Source of the DNA: Mycolicibacterium sp. CBMA 234 | GTDB taxonomy: Bacteria > Actinomycetota > Actinomycetes > Mycobacteriales > Mycobacteriaceae | Direction of reading: 5' to 3' | Length of the DNA stretch: 64,000 bases | Assembly (NCBI RefSeq): GCF_009729415.1 | Contig: NZ_MPKW01000001.1 | Coordinates: forward strand, 434,001-498,000 | In this document: positions 42,580 to 50,918 of the stretch, one piece after another | Layout: every line of letters begins with the position of its first letter | Position numbering within the stretch: the stretch's first letter is position 1 | Position numbers and translations under genes: made by a program | The notes under the pieces: model-generated | What the model was told of the DNA's origin: nothing | The model's database searches: none | The model's input: the letters and a program-made list of their open reading frames with translations, nothing else

Positions 42580-45276
42580 TCAGGAGCCCGCGAGCGCATG
42601 CCGAGCGTAGGCCCGCACATCGGCGTCGCAGTCTTCGAGCGCGATCCCGAGTGCGTCGCGCGCCGCTTCCTCGGAATCGGCCCACCGGGTCAAGCTCAGC
42701 ACCGCGGCCTTGCGCACATCCAGGTGCGGGTCCCGTAGCGCCTGAGACAACGGTTCGACGGCTACTGCCGCTACAGCCCCCGACAGTGCCCGCGCCGCAC
42801 CCTGGCGAATCTGCCACGCCGATTCCCGCAGCGCGCGTTGTACTTCCGGCACATCTTGCTCCGCGCAGCCGACGGCGGCCAGTGCGGCCAACGCGGCAGC
42901 CCGCACCAAAGGGTCGGGGTCGGCGAGCAGCCTCCGGACGGTGTCGGCCCCGGAACGCAGGGTGGCCAGTCCGTTGCCGGCCGCGATCCGAACCTCGCGG
43001 TTGTGGTCACCGGCGGCCGCGCCGACCCCATCGACGTCGTCGACAGACACCAGAGCGCGTACCGCCTCGATGCGCACCCGGTGGTCGGAATCATGCAGTG
43101 CCGCACGGTAATCCGGGGCAGCTCCGGCACGCCGTGAGCTCAGCACGTACAGGGTGACGGCGCGGACCACCGGATCGGACGACCGCAGGTACGACGCCGC
43201 CTCGGCTGGGTCTGGCAGCACTTCGACCAGCTCCCGCAAGCTATCCGCGGCGGTCGCGCGCACTGCGCCGTCGTCGTCGCCGAGCGCGACAACCAGCGCC
43301 GGCTGATATCCCGTGGGCAGGTTCTCCACCAAGGCCGCGACCGCGGCCCGGCGGACACCCGCGTCGGCGTCATCAAGGAAGTCCGTCAGGTCGTCGAGCG
43401 TCGGTTCCTCCAGCGCCACGACTTGCGCGATGCGCGGTGACGGAGGGGTGACCGGCTCAGTCGAGCGCAGTCGCGAGCCCGCGGTCGCCGGCGCCTTGCC
43501 CCCGACCAGTTCCGGCTGATGTACGTGCTGCACCGCATGGTCCGACGGCAGGTGGTCCAGATCAGGTACCGGCACGAAATACGGTGCGACAGGCCGTTTC
43601 AGGAACTGCATCTCGCCGTCGGCGCCCTTGCGCAGGTTCAAGTGGTAGCGCCACCCTTCGTCGTCCCGGTCCGGGATGTCGGCGCGATCGTGGTACAGCC
43701 CCCACCGCGATTCGGTCCGCGTCAACGACGACCGGGCCGCCATCTCGGCGCAGTCCCGGATGAACGACACCTCGACCGTCCGCATCAGCTCATGCGGGGT
43801 GCGCGCCCCCATCTGCTCGATCTCCTCGGCCATCCGCTCGAAAGTCCGGACCGCGATGGACAGCTTGGTCGCCGTTTTCGGCGGCGCCACATAGTCATTG
43901 ACGAAGCGGCGCAGCTTGTATTCGACCTGCGGCTGTGGCGGGCCATCCGGGTGTCGGAGTGGTCGGTAGATCAGTTCATGCGCGACTGCCACCTGATCCC
44001 GCGGAAGTTCCACGGGCGCTTCAACCTCCGTCAAGGTGGACGCCGCATGCTCACCGGCGAGGTCGCCGTAGACGAACGCGCCGATCATGTAGTTGTGCGG
44101 GACACACGCCATGTCGCCGGCTGCATACAGGCCGGGCAGGGTGGTGCGGGCATGCTCGTCAACCCACACTCCGGATGCCGAATGCCCACTGCACAAACCA
44201 ATTTCAGAGATGTGCATCTCGATGTCGTGGGTGCGGTAATCGTGTCCGCGGTTGGCGTGGAACGTCCCGCGCGTCGGCCGTTCGGTGGTGTGCAGGATGT
44301 TCTCCATCGCGGTGATGGTCTCGTCCGGCAGGTGGGTGACCTTGAGGTAGATGGGGCCGCGGGCCGATTCGATCTCGCTCTTGACCTCGGACATCATCTG
44401 GCCCGACCAGTAGTCGGAGTCGACGAACCGCTCCCCCAGCGCGTTGACCTGGTATCCGCCAAAAGGATTCGCGACGTACGCGCATGCCGGCCCGTTGTAG
44501 TCCTTGATCAACGGGTTCACCTGGAAGCATTCGATGCCCGAAAGTTCGGCTCCCGCGTGGTATGCCATTGAGTAGCCGTCGCCTGCGTTGCAGGGGTTCT
44601 CGTAGGTGCCATAGAGGTACCCCGACGCGGGCAGGCCGAGCCGGCCGCTGGCTCCGGTCGCGAGGATGACGGCCTTCGCGCCGACCGTGACGAATTCCCC
44701 TGTGCGCGTGTTGAATGCGGCGGCTCCGACGGCACGTCCGTTTTCGGTGAGGACGCGTACCGGCATCAGCCGGTTCTCGATCTGGATTTTCTCGCGCATC
44801 GACCGCTGCCGCAGGACGCGATACAGCGCCTTCTTGACGTCCTTGCCCTCGGGCATCGGCAGCACGTACGAGCCGGAGCGGTGCACGCGCCGCACCGCAT
44901 ACTCGCCATGCTCGTCTTTCTCGAACTTCACGCCGTAGCGCTCCAGCCGCTGCACCATGGCGAAACCCCGCGTCGCGGTCTGATAAATGGTGCGCTGGTT
45001 GACGATTCCGTCGTTGGCCCGGGTGATTTCGGCGACGTAGTCCTCAGGGGTGGCCTTGCCGGGCACGACGGCGTTGTTGACGCCGTCCATCCCCATCGCC
45101 AATGCCCCGGAGTGCCGGACGTGCGCCTTCTCCAGCAGCAGTACCTGGGCGCCGTTCTCGGCGGCCGTCAGCGCGGCCATGGTGCCGGCAGTACCGCCAC
45201 CGATCACCAGGACGTCGCAGTCCAGCCGGACGGTGTCGGCGAGGTCAGGGACTTGCAGGGTTTCCGCAGTGGTCAT
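42580..45276 (-). CDS. AprA-like FAD oxidoreductase fused to HEAT repeats
   Basis: This 898-residue fusion begins with a succinate-dehydrogenase/fumarate-reductase-type flavoprotein (about 1-580). Its FAD motif GGGTAG is at 26-31, and HSGALAMGMDGVN, RGPIYLK (Arg306) and GLCSGHSASGVW (His365) align best with adenylylsulfate reductase AprA, where the equivalent Arg and His are catalytic. The block ending LKRPVAPYFVP matches the AprA C-terminus. Residues about 630-898 form some nine HEAT-like units of about 30 residues, each with a (D/E)xxVRxxA core. It is the last gene of the operon and its ATG overlaps the ABC ATPase stop (ATGA). The natural partner is the two-cluster ferredoxin in the same operon. 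True APS reductase activity is not shown. Confidence 0.8.
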   Translation of the reverse strand: MTTAETLQVPDLADTVRLDCDVLVIGGGTAGTMAALTAAENGAQVLLLEKAHVRHSGALAMGMDGVNNAVVPGKATPEDYVAEITRANDGIVNQRTIYQTATRGFAMVQRLERYGVKFEKDEHGEYAVRRVHRSGSYVLPMPEGKDVKKALYRVLRQRSMREKIQIENRLMPVRVLTENGRAVGAAAFNTRTGEFVTVGAKAVILATGASGRLGLPASGYLYGTYENPCNAGDGYSMAYHAGAELSGIECFQVNPLIKDYNGPACAYVANPFGGYQVNALGERFVDSDYWSGQMMSEVKSEIESARGPIYLKVTHLPDETITAMENILHTTERPTRGTFHANRGHDYRTHDIEMHISEIGLCSGHSASGVWVDEHARTTLPGLYAAGDMACVPHNYMIGAFVYGDLAGEHAASTLTEVEAPVELPRDQVAVAHELIYRPLRHPDGPPQPQVEYKLRRFVNDYVAPPKTATKLSIAVRTFERMAEEIEQMGARTPHELMRTVEVSFIRDCAEMAARSSLTRTESRWGLYHDRADIPDRDDEGWRYHLNLRKGADGEMQFLKRPVAPYFVPVPDLDHLPSDHAVQHVHQPELVGGKAPATAGSRLRSTEPVTPPSPRIAQVVALEEPTLDDLTDFLDDADAGVRRAAVAALVENLPTGYQPALVVALGDDDGAVRATAADSLRELVEVLPDPAEAASYLRSSDPVVRAVTLYVLSSRRAGAAPDYRAALHDSDHRVRIEAVRALVSVDDVDGVGAAAGDHNREVRIAAGNGLATLRSGADTVRRLLADPDPLVRAAALAALAAVGCAEQDVPEVQRALRESAWQIRQGAARALSGAVAAVAVEPLSQALRDPHLDVRKAAVLSLTRWADSEEAARDALGIALEDCDADVRAYARHALAGS

Positions 45277-46028
45277 TGGTGCAGCGCTCCAAGTATTTCG
45301 GCCCGCAGTTCGGTGCGGGAGACGTCACTGACACCGCTGGCGTCACGGGGGCTGGGGATGTCCAGCAGGGCGCGCAGCGGCTGACCGGCACGGCCCAGGA
45401 CCGCCACCCGGTCGCCCAGGGCCAGCGCTTCGTCGACGTCGTGGGTGACGAACACGACGGTGGTCGGGTGGGCCTGCCAGGTATCGATCAGCAGGCGTTG
45501 CATGGCGGTTCGGGTCTTGGCGTCCAGCGCACCGAACGGCTCGTCCATCAGCACCGCCCTCGGCGCCCCGGCCAAGCCGCGTGCCAGCTGAACCCGCTGG
45601 CGCATACCGCCGGACAGGTTCTTCGGCAGAAAATCTGCGAACCCGGTGAGCCCGACCTCGTCGATCCAACGGTCGGCGCGTTGACGGCGCCCCGCGCGGG
45701 CCACGCCACGCAGCTGCAGGGCCAGCTCGATGTTGGATCGCACTGTGCGCCAGGGCAACAACGCACTGTCCTGGAAGACCATGCCGCGATCCCGCGAGGT
45801 GGTGGTCACCGGCGTGCCGTCCGCCAGTACGCGCCCGGCGTCGGGTTTGAGCAGCCCAGCCAACGCGCGTAACACCGTCGATTTGCCGCAGCCCGACGGC
45901 CCGGTCAGCACCAGAATCTCCCCCGGCGCCGCGGTGAGGCTCAACCCGTCGACCACCGGAGCTCCGGTGTAGGACAACCGGATTCGGTCGAGTTCCAGGC
46001 GCAGTCCCGAAGTGAGTACAGCAGTCAT
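45273..46028 (-). CDS. ABC transporter ATPase, SsuB/TauB type
   Basis: This 251-residue ATPase has Walker A GPSGCGKS at 43-50, Q-loop VFQDSALLPW, signature LSGGMRQR at 138-145, Walker B VLMDEPFGALD and the H-loop VTHDVDEAL. The pattern is that of nitrate/sulfonate/taurine importers. ATGA overlaps join it to the permease upstream and the AprA-like gene downstream. Confidence 0.92.
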   Translation of the reverse strand: MTAVLTSGLRLELDRIRLSYTGAPVVDGLSLTAAPGEILVLTGPSGCGKSTVLRALAGLLKPDAGRVLADGTPVTTTSRDRGMVFQDSALLPWRTVRSNIELALQLRGVARAGRRQRADRWIDEVGLTGFADFLPKNLSGGMRQRVQLARGLAGAPRAVLMDEPFGALDAKTRTAMQRLLIDTWQAHPTTVVFVTHDVDEALALGDRVAVLGRAGQPLRALLDIPSPRDASGVSDVSRTELRAEILGALHQ

Positions 46029-46873
46029 CGCGCATCCTCCTCACCACGCGGCAGCCAGCGGGTCAGCCGCCGACCGATCAGTTCCACCGCGGCCGAGGTG
46101 CCGAATCCCAGTGCGCCGATGGTGATGATGCCGACGAACACGCTCGGGTAGTCCAGCACCGTGTAGGCCTGCCAGGTGCGGTAACCGACGCCGAGCCGGC
46201 CGGAGATCATCTCCGCGGACACCACGCAGATCCATGCCACGCCCATTCCCACCGACAGGCCGCCGAACAACCCGGGCAGCACGCCGGGAAACACGACCTG
46301 CCGCAACACATCCCAACGGCTACCGCCGAGGGTGCGCACCGAGTCCTCCCAGAGCGTCGGCAGCGCACGCACCGCATGCCGGGTGCTGACCATGATCGGG
46401 AAGAACGCCGCCAGGAACGTGATGAACACGATGCCGGCCTCGTCGGTAGGGAACAACAGGATGGCGACGGGCACCAGTGCGATGGCGGGGATGGGACGAG
46501 CGAGTTCGGTCAGCGGCCCGACGATATCGGCGAACAGCCTGGACCTGCCCAACGCAATCCCGATCGCCGCGCCCACCACCGCAGCCAGTCCGAAGCCGCT
46601 GACAATCCGGATCACCGATTGCGTCAGGTCCAGCCAGTACTGCGTCGCCCCCAGTCGGGCCACGAATGTCGAGGCGATCTGCGTGACGGTCGGCAGGTTG
46701 TCGAACCGCAACCAGAACCGGACGTGACCGGCCGTCAGCAGTTGCCAGATGCCCACGGCCGAGGCGATGGACGCCGCCTGAATGGCGTAGCTGCGCCATT
46801 TCGCTGGGATGCGCCGCCGTGGCACCTCACGCTCGGCCCGTCGAGCGGGCACCGCGGCAATCACTGCAGTCAT
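46025..46873 (-). CDS. ABC transporter permease, SsuC/TauC type
   Basis: This 282-residue protein has about six membrane segments and the EAA loop EDSVRTLGGSRWDVLRQVVF near residue 185, where the ATPase docks. The ATG is fixed by the ATGA overlap with the binding-protein stop, and the extra upstream frame is a shadow. It is a single permease gene, so it likely functions as a homodimer. Confidence 0.9.
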   Translation of the reverse strand: MTAVIAAVPARRAEREVPRRRIPAKWRSYAIQAASIASAVGIWQLLTAGHVRFWLRFDNLPTVTQIASTFVARLGATQYWLDLTQSVIRIVSGFGLAAVVGAAIGIALGRSRLFADIVGPLTELARPIPAIALVPVAILLFPTDEAGIVFITFLAAFFPIMVSTRHAVRALPTLWEDSVRTLGGSRWDVLRQVVFPGVLPGLFGGLSVGMGVAWICVVSAEMISGRLGVGYRTWQAYTVLDYPSVFVGIITIGALGFGTSAAVELIGRRLTRWLPRGEEDAR

Positions 46874-48291
46874 GCCACACCGACCAGGGCCTGCTGGTAG
46901 GTCACCGCCGACGAACCCGGATGTGCCGCTTGGTAGCGATGCGCACCGGCGGCAGTGTCGAACGGCACGAACTCGGTGCCCTGCTGGACCCACACGGATT
47001 TGTCTGCCAGCCAACGGGTTCCGAATTCGGCGTCGGGGACGTAGGCCGCACGGATCTTGGCACCCTTGGTCTCGGCCGACCGAACCGCCTTCAGCAGGCA
47101 GGTCGGGTTCGCCGCCGGCTGGGTGGTGTCCGCCCCGTCCAGCCAGAGTTCACTGGCCAGCGCCGGGTTGTCGACGGGGGTATTGCAGACCGGGTCGCTA
47201 CCGTGCAGCACTGCCGGATTCGTCGTGCGCGCGACCTCGGTGTTGTAGTCGCGTCCCCGTGCCGCCAGCGCCCCACGCAACGGCCCATCCTGTACGAACG
47301 AACTGACATCGAGGTCGTCGAAGTCTCCGATCGACTTCAGGTACGGCACATCACCTTTCAGCGCATCCACGAGCGACGGCTTCAGAGTGGTGTCGAACCG
47401 GGTGCCACCGGGGCCGTTGTACAGGTACACGACTTCCGGCGGCAGCCCGCTGCGGTCGGCCACGATCTTCGCAGCGGCCAGCGGGGTCTCATTCTGGAAG
47501 TTGGTGGCGTCCAGCTGCGCCTGTAGAAACGCGTCGAGCACCTCGGGATGTGCTGCGGCATAAGCGCGTCGTGCCACCACGCCGTGCCAGGTCGGGTAGT
47601 TCAGCTCAGCGCCGTCGTAGAGCAGCTTGGCCTTGTTCTGAAACACCAGTAGGCCCGGCCACGCGACGAACTGCGAAAGCGCTTTGACCTGACCGGATTC
47701 CAGCGCCGATGCGCCGACCTGCGGCTGCTGGTTGAGTACCTCGACGCCCGACACCCCCGTCTTCGCCAGGGCCCGCACCAGAGTGCCGTGACCGGCCGAT
47801 CCCACACTGGCCGATACCTTCTGGCCGGCCAGATCAGTCAACGACTGCGCCGACGAATCCGGCGACACCACAACCATGTTCAGCGATCCAGTGGGGCTGT
47901 ATCCGGTGACCGACACCAGCTCGGTCTTGGCCCGGTCGTTGCTCTGGGATTTGGACCCGTTGATCAGCATCGGGTAGTCGCCCATAGAGCCGATGTCGAT
48001 CTTCTCGGCGACCATCTGTGCTGTGATCGGCGCACCGGTGTCGTAGTCCTGCCATTCGACGTGGTACTTCTTGCCGCTCTTAGCAGAAATGTCACTGAGC
48101 CGATGTTCCAAATACCCCTGGGCGCGCAACAACGTGCCGGCGGTGACGGTGTTGATGGTCTTGGACTGATAGCCGACGACCACGTTGATGACGTTGGCGT
48201 CCGCGGTGGTCGAGTCCAGCGAGCAGCCGCTGGCGGCAAGGACGACGGTGGCGGCCAGGGCCGCGAGGCGGGCGGGTTGCTTACTGGTCAT
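46870..48291 (-). CDS. ABC substrate-binding lipoprotein with NosL-like tail
   Basis: This 473-residue lipoprotein has lipobox LAASGC (Cys23). Residues about 35-340 resemble SsuA/NMT1 binding proteins (VVGYQSKTINTVTAGTLLRA, then IDIGSMGDYPMLIN), which bind nitrate, sulfonates or thiamine precursors. Family members usually stop near 320-340. Here about 130 more residues follow, with three cysteines in the linker and a block from AAYVPDAEFGTRWLADKS to PGSSAVTYQQAL that resembles NosL-type domains (metal-binding accessory proteins). No clear copper motif is seen. It is the largest import component of the operon and lies 12 bases after the ferredoxin gene. Confidence 0.82.
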   Translation of the reverse strand: MTSKQPARLAALAATVVLAASGCSLDSTTADANVINVVVGYQSKTINTVTAGTLLRAQGYLEHRLSDISAKSGKKYHVEWQDYDTGAPITAQMVAEKIDIGSMGDYPMLINGSKSQSNDRAKTELVSVTGYSPTGSLNMVVVSPDSSAQSLTDLAGQKVSASVGSAGHGTLVRALAKTGVSGVEVLNQQPQVGASALESGQVKALSQFVAWPGLLVFQNKAKLLYDGAELNYPTWHGVVARRAYAAAHPEVLDAFLQAQLDATNFQNETPLAAAKIVADRSGLPPEVVYLYNGPGGTRFDTTLKPSLVDALKGDVPYLKSIGDFDDLDVSSFVQDGPLRGALAARGRDYNTEVARTTNPAVLHGSDPVCNTPVDNPALASELWLDGADTTQPAANPTCLLKAVRSAETKGAKIRAAYVPDAEFGTRWLADKSVWVQQGTEFVPFDTAAGAHRYQAAHPGSSAVTYQQALVGVA

Positions 48292-48303
48292 TGGCTGGGG
48301 TCC

Positions 48304-48531
48304 TTAGCGGATGAGATAGGGCATGTTGACGGAGACGGCACCGGTTGGGCAGCGGACAGCGCACGGGCCGCAGTACCAACATTCGTCAACGTGCATGTAC
48401 GCCTTGCCGTTGTCCGGATTGATGGCCAGCGAATCGAGTGGGCAGACGTCGACGCACAGGGTGCAGCCTTCGATGCACAGCGACTCGTCGATGGTGACCG
48501 GAACATCGGCGCGTTGGTTGACCAGCGTCAT
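48304..48531 (-). CDS. Two-[4Fe-4S] ferredoxin, AprB-like
   Basis: This 75-residue protein has cluster ligands Cys19, 23, 26, 30 and Cys51, 54, 57, 61. The first set is spaced CIEGCTLCVDVCP and the second CWYCGPCAVRCP, close to adenylylsulfate reductase beta subunit (ECWYC...CP-GAV), but without AprB's C-terminal tail. It would pass electrons to or from the AprA-like flavoprotein four genes downstream. The ATG overlaps the gntR stop as ATGA. Confidence 0.88.
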   Translation of the reverse strand: MTLVNQRADVPVTIDESLCIEGCTLCVDVCPLDSLAINPDNGKAYMHVDECWYCGPCAVRCPTGAVSVNMPYLIR

Positions 48532-49268
48532 GATTCACTCCGTAACAGGTTGCCGCGCATGGTGATTCGGTCACCACGCAGTCGGATGTATTCGAGGTCG
48601 ACGGGACGTCCGTCGTTGAGAGTCGTGAGCCGTTCGAGCATCAGAATCGCCCCTCCGGCCGGCAGCTCCAGGGTGGCGGCGGTGTGTGGGTCGGCCGAAA
48701 CCGCCTCCAGCGCAATGTCCGCCGAGCCCAGCCGTTGCGCGGTGACCTGCTCGATCAGGGCGAACACATCATTGGTCTCCAATGAGTGCTCAAGCACCGC
48801 GGCACCGATGTCGGGCACCAGGTAGGTCAGGTCCAGGCTCAGCGGCAGGTCGCCCACGTACCGGAGCCGCTCGATGAACACCACGGGCTCACCGGGATTG
48901 AGCTGCAACCGCCGTGCCACGGCGGCCGGGGCCGGCAGCTGCGTGGCCGCCCGGACCTCGTTGCGGACCTCGCCGTAGTCCTTGAAGGTTTCCTTCAGCC
49001 CGACCAGCGCGTTCAGACCGTGGTCGTATTTGCGCTGGGCCACATGGGTACCCACGCGTGGCCCGCGGTCGATCAGCCCTTCGGCCTTGAGGATGGCCAG
49101 GGCCTCGCGGACGGTGTTCCGCGAGACGGCGAACTCGGCCACCAGAGCAGCCTCGCCGGGCAAGCCGGCCGCGTAGGCGCCGTCGCGCACCTGGTGGCGC
49201 AGCACGTCCGCGACCTGGCGGGCGCGGTCGGCGCGCCGGCGCAGCGGGGTCGGTTCCGTCGTGGGCAT
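48528..49268 (-). CDS. GntR-family regulator, HutC/UTRA type
   Basis: This 246-residue regulator has an N-terminal winged helix (about 13-78: RARQVADVLRHQVRDGAY, FAVSRNTVREALAILKAEG, VGTHVAQ) and a UTRA ligand-binding domain with VVFIERLRYVGDLPLSLDLT and the closing LEYIRLRGDRITMR. It is the first gene of the ABC/flavoprotein operon, so autoregulation with a small-molecule inducer, perhaps the transported substrate, is likely. The ATG at 49268 begins homology; a longer frame has no supporting features. Confidence 0.88.
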   Translation of the reverse strand: MPTTEPTPLRRRADRARQVADVLRHQVRDGAYAAGLPGEAALVAEFAVSRNTVREALAILKAEGLIDRGPRVGTHVAQRKYDHGLNALVGLKETFKDYGEVRNEVRAATQLPAPAAVARRLQLNPGEPVVFIERLRYVGDLPLSLDLTYLVPDIGAAVLEHSLETNDVFALIEQVTAQRLGSADIALEAVSADPHTAATLELPAGGAILMLERLTTLNDGRPVDLEYIRLRGDRITMRGNLLRSES

Positions 49269-49304
49269 GCGGTTGACCGTAGGGACCCACTGCGGTCTGG
49301 TCTG

Positions 49305-49410
49305 CACCCTCAAATCGGGCGAACCGAGCCTACCCGTATTGCGCCGCCTCGACATCCTCGTGACCTGCACAAATCGCCCCTGCAACAGCTATTGCGCCAC
49401 CCTGAAATCG
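49305..49410. repeat. Direct 13-mer repeats upstream of gntR
   Basis: CACCCTCAAATCG and CACCCTGAAATCG, same orientation, one mismatch, start-to-start 93 bases, located 37 and 130 bases upstream of the regulator's ATG. Possible binding sites of the UTRA-type regulator or the operon promoter. Confidence 0.4.
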
Positions 49411-49605
49411 TCCGACAGATCAAATCTCGGTGATTGCTTTCCGTTGTACGACAGAGGCACAGGGGTCCCACGAGGGCGGGTCGAAGAACGTTCGCACGGC
49501 GGATTCGTCACCGAACACACCCGACCCGCTCCCGGCATCACCTACGTCGGCAACGAAATCCCCGCGGCCCTCGGCCGATATCCCGAGGAGTTCACCTCTT
49601 GCCGT

Positions 49606-49627
49606 TCGAACATTTGTTCGATATGAT
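49606..49627 (+). promoter_or_regulatory. LexA (SOS) box and -10 of the HNH gene
   Basis: TCGAACATTTGTTCGA (49606-49621) is a perfect match to the mycobacterial SOS box TCGAAC-N4-GTTCGA. TATGAT follows at 49622-49627, a strong -10, and places transcription start at the ATG (49633). LexA would cover the promoter directly. Confidence 0.88.
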
Positions 49628-49632
49628 GGGGT

Positions 49633-50871
49633 ATGGGAATCGTAAGAGATCTCAGCATCGGCCTCGACATCATCCGCGCCGTGGTCGTTCCCGACGACAT
49701 GGTCGGGAACGATGCGTTGGAGGCGATGCGCGTGCTTCTTGTGCTGCGCAACGTGATTGATCATCTGGCGGCGACGGTCACCGGCGCCTTGGATCGGTGC
49801 GGGGTGGCCGCCGCGCAGGGGCGGACGCCGCGGGAGCTGCTGATGGCTTTGCGGTGTGCGCCCGCGGTGGCCGAGCGGCTGGTTCGGGTTGCGGGGGCAC
49901 TGCCGCTGTTACCGACCCTGGGGGCGCACGCTGCCGATGGCGCGATCTCGGCCGAGCATGTCGACGCGATCGTCAAGGGCATCAACCACATTCGGGCCCG
50001 TTCGCCAGGCCCAGTGGATGAGGAGGCCCAGTTCGCGCAGGTGAGTGATCTGCTGGGCCAGTTTTTCTCCGGGGCCACCCCGGCGGAGATCGGGGCTCGA
50101 GCGCGGCGTCTAGGGAACCGGGTCGCGGCCGCTGACGGTGGCCTGCCCGCCGCGGAGGACCGCTCGATCAACACCGTCGACCATCACGTGACCACCGATG
50201 GGCGGTTGCAGGTCCGCGCGGATCTCGATGCCGAGGTGGGCGCCAAATTCGCGGCCGCCATGGAGGAACTGTCCGCACCGCGACCCGAACCCGACGGCAC
50301 CCCGGATATTCGATCGGCCGGGCGACGCCGCGCCGACGCGCTCGAAACCGTGTTGGACATCGCCGCCCGCGGCGGGGACATCGCCTCGGCGCCGCGCACC
50401 CAATTGCTACTGACGGTGCCCGCCGACACCCCCGACCTAGCCGAGTTGGCGTTCATGGGATCGATCAGCGCCATGACCCTCGATCGGCTCACCTGCGACA
50501 CCACGGTCACCACCGTGATCGTCGACGGTGAACAGGTGCCCCTGGACATGGGACGGGACAAACGCCTGTTCCCCGCCCATCTGCGCAAAGCCCTGTACCT
50601 ACGCGACGGCGGCTGCATCAAATGCGGAGCGCCTCCCGGACGCACCCACGCCCACCACATCGTGCACTGGACCCACGACGGCGACACCAGCCTGGCCAAC
50701 GGCTGCCTACTGTGCCCGGCATGCCATGCCAACATCCACCACGACGGCTGGGACATCGTGATGGGCCTAGACAAACACCCCCGGCTCATCCCGCCAGCCA
50801 GCGTCGACCCACACCGAAAACCGATCCCCGCCTACAACCGCCGCACCATGCGCCTTGATGCCGTCGCCTGA
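49633..50871 (+). CDS. 13E12-type DUF222/HNH endonuclease-like protein
   Basis: This 412-residue protein of the mycobacterial 13E12 repeat family has a helical DUF222 region (about 20-300) and a C-terminal HNH domain with CIKCG near 328, HAHHIVHW near 338 and CPACHANIHHDGW near 360, so zinc cysteines and catalytic histidines are intact. Function is unknown; some family members in M. tuberculosis are LexA-regulated, which agrees with the SOS box here. The start has no Shine-Dalgarno but sits 5 bases after TATGAT, so the mRNA is probably leaderless. It is convergent with the molybdopterin oxidoreductase gene. Confidence 0.88.
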   Translation: MGIVRDLSIGLDIIRAVVVPDDMVGNDALEAMRVLLVLRNVIDHLAATVTGALDRCGVAAAQGRTPRELLMALRCAPAVAERLVRVAGALPLLPTLGAHAADGAISAEHVDAIVKGINHIRARSPGPVDEEAQFAQVSDLLGQFFSGATPAEIGARARRLGNRVAAADGGLPAAEDRSINTVDHHVTTDGRLQVRADLDAEVGAKFAAAMEELSAPRPEPDGTPDIRSAGRRRADALETVLDIAARGGDIASAPRTQLLLTVPADTPDLAELAFMGSISAMTLDRLTCDTTVTTVIVDGEQVPLDMGRDKRLFPAHLRKALYLRDGGCIKCGAPPGRTHAHHIVHWTHDGDTSLANGCLLCPACHANIHHDGWDIVMGLDKHPRLIPPASVDPHRKPIPAYNRRTMRLDAVA

Positions 50872-50918
50872 ATACGCTCTGCACCTTGATAATTCAACAG
50901 TGACCGCCGCCGGTGCGG

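Larger units (their letters stand above)
49269..49632. other. Divergent regulatory region, gntR operon and HNH gene
   Basis: These 364 bases hold the promoter of the gntR-led operon (minus) and the LexA-controlled promoter of the HNH gene (plus). Two 13-mers differing at one base, CACCCTCAAATCG (49305-49317) and CACCCTGAAATCG (49398-49410), lie 93 bases apart. On the minus strand GGCGCAATA also occurs twice. These are candidate operator halves for the GntR regulator. Short frames here do not look coding. Confidence 0.55.
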
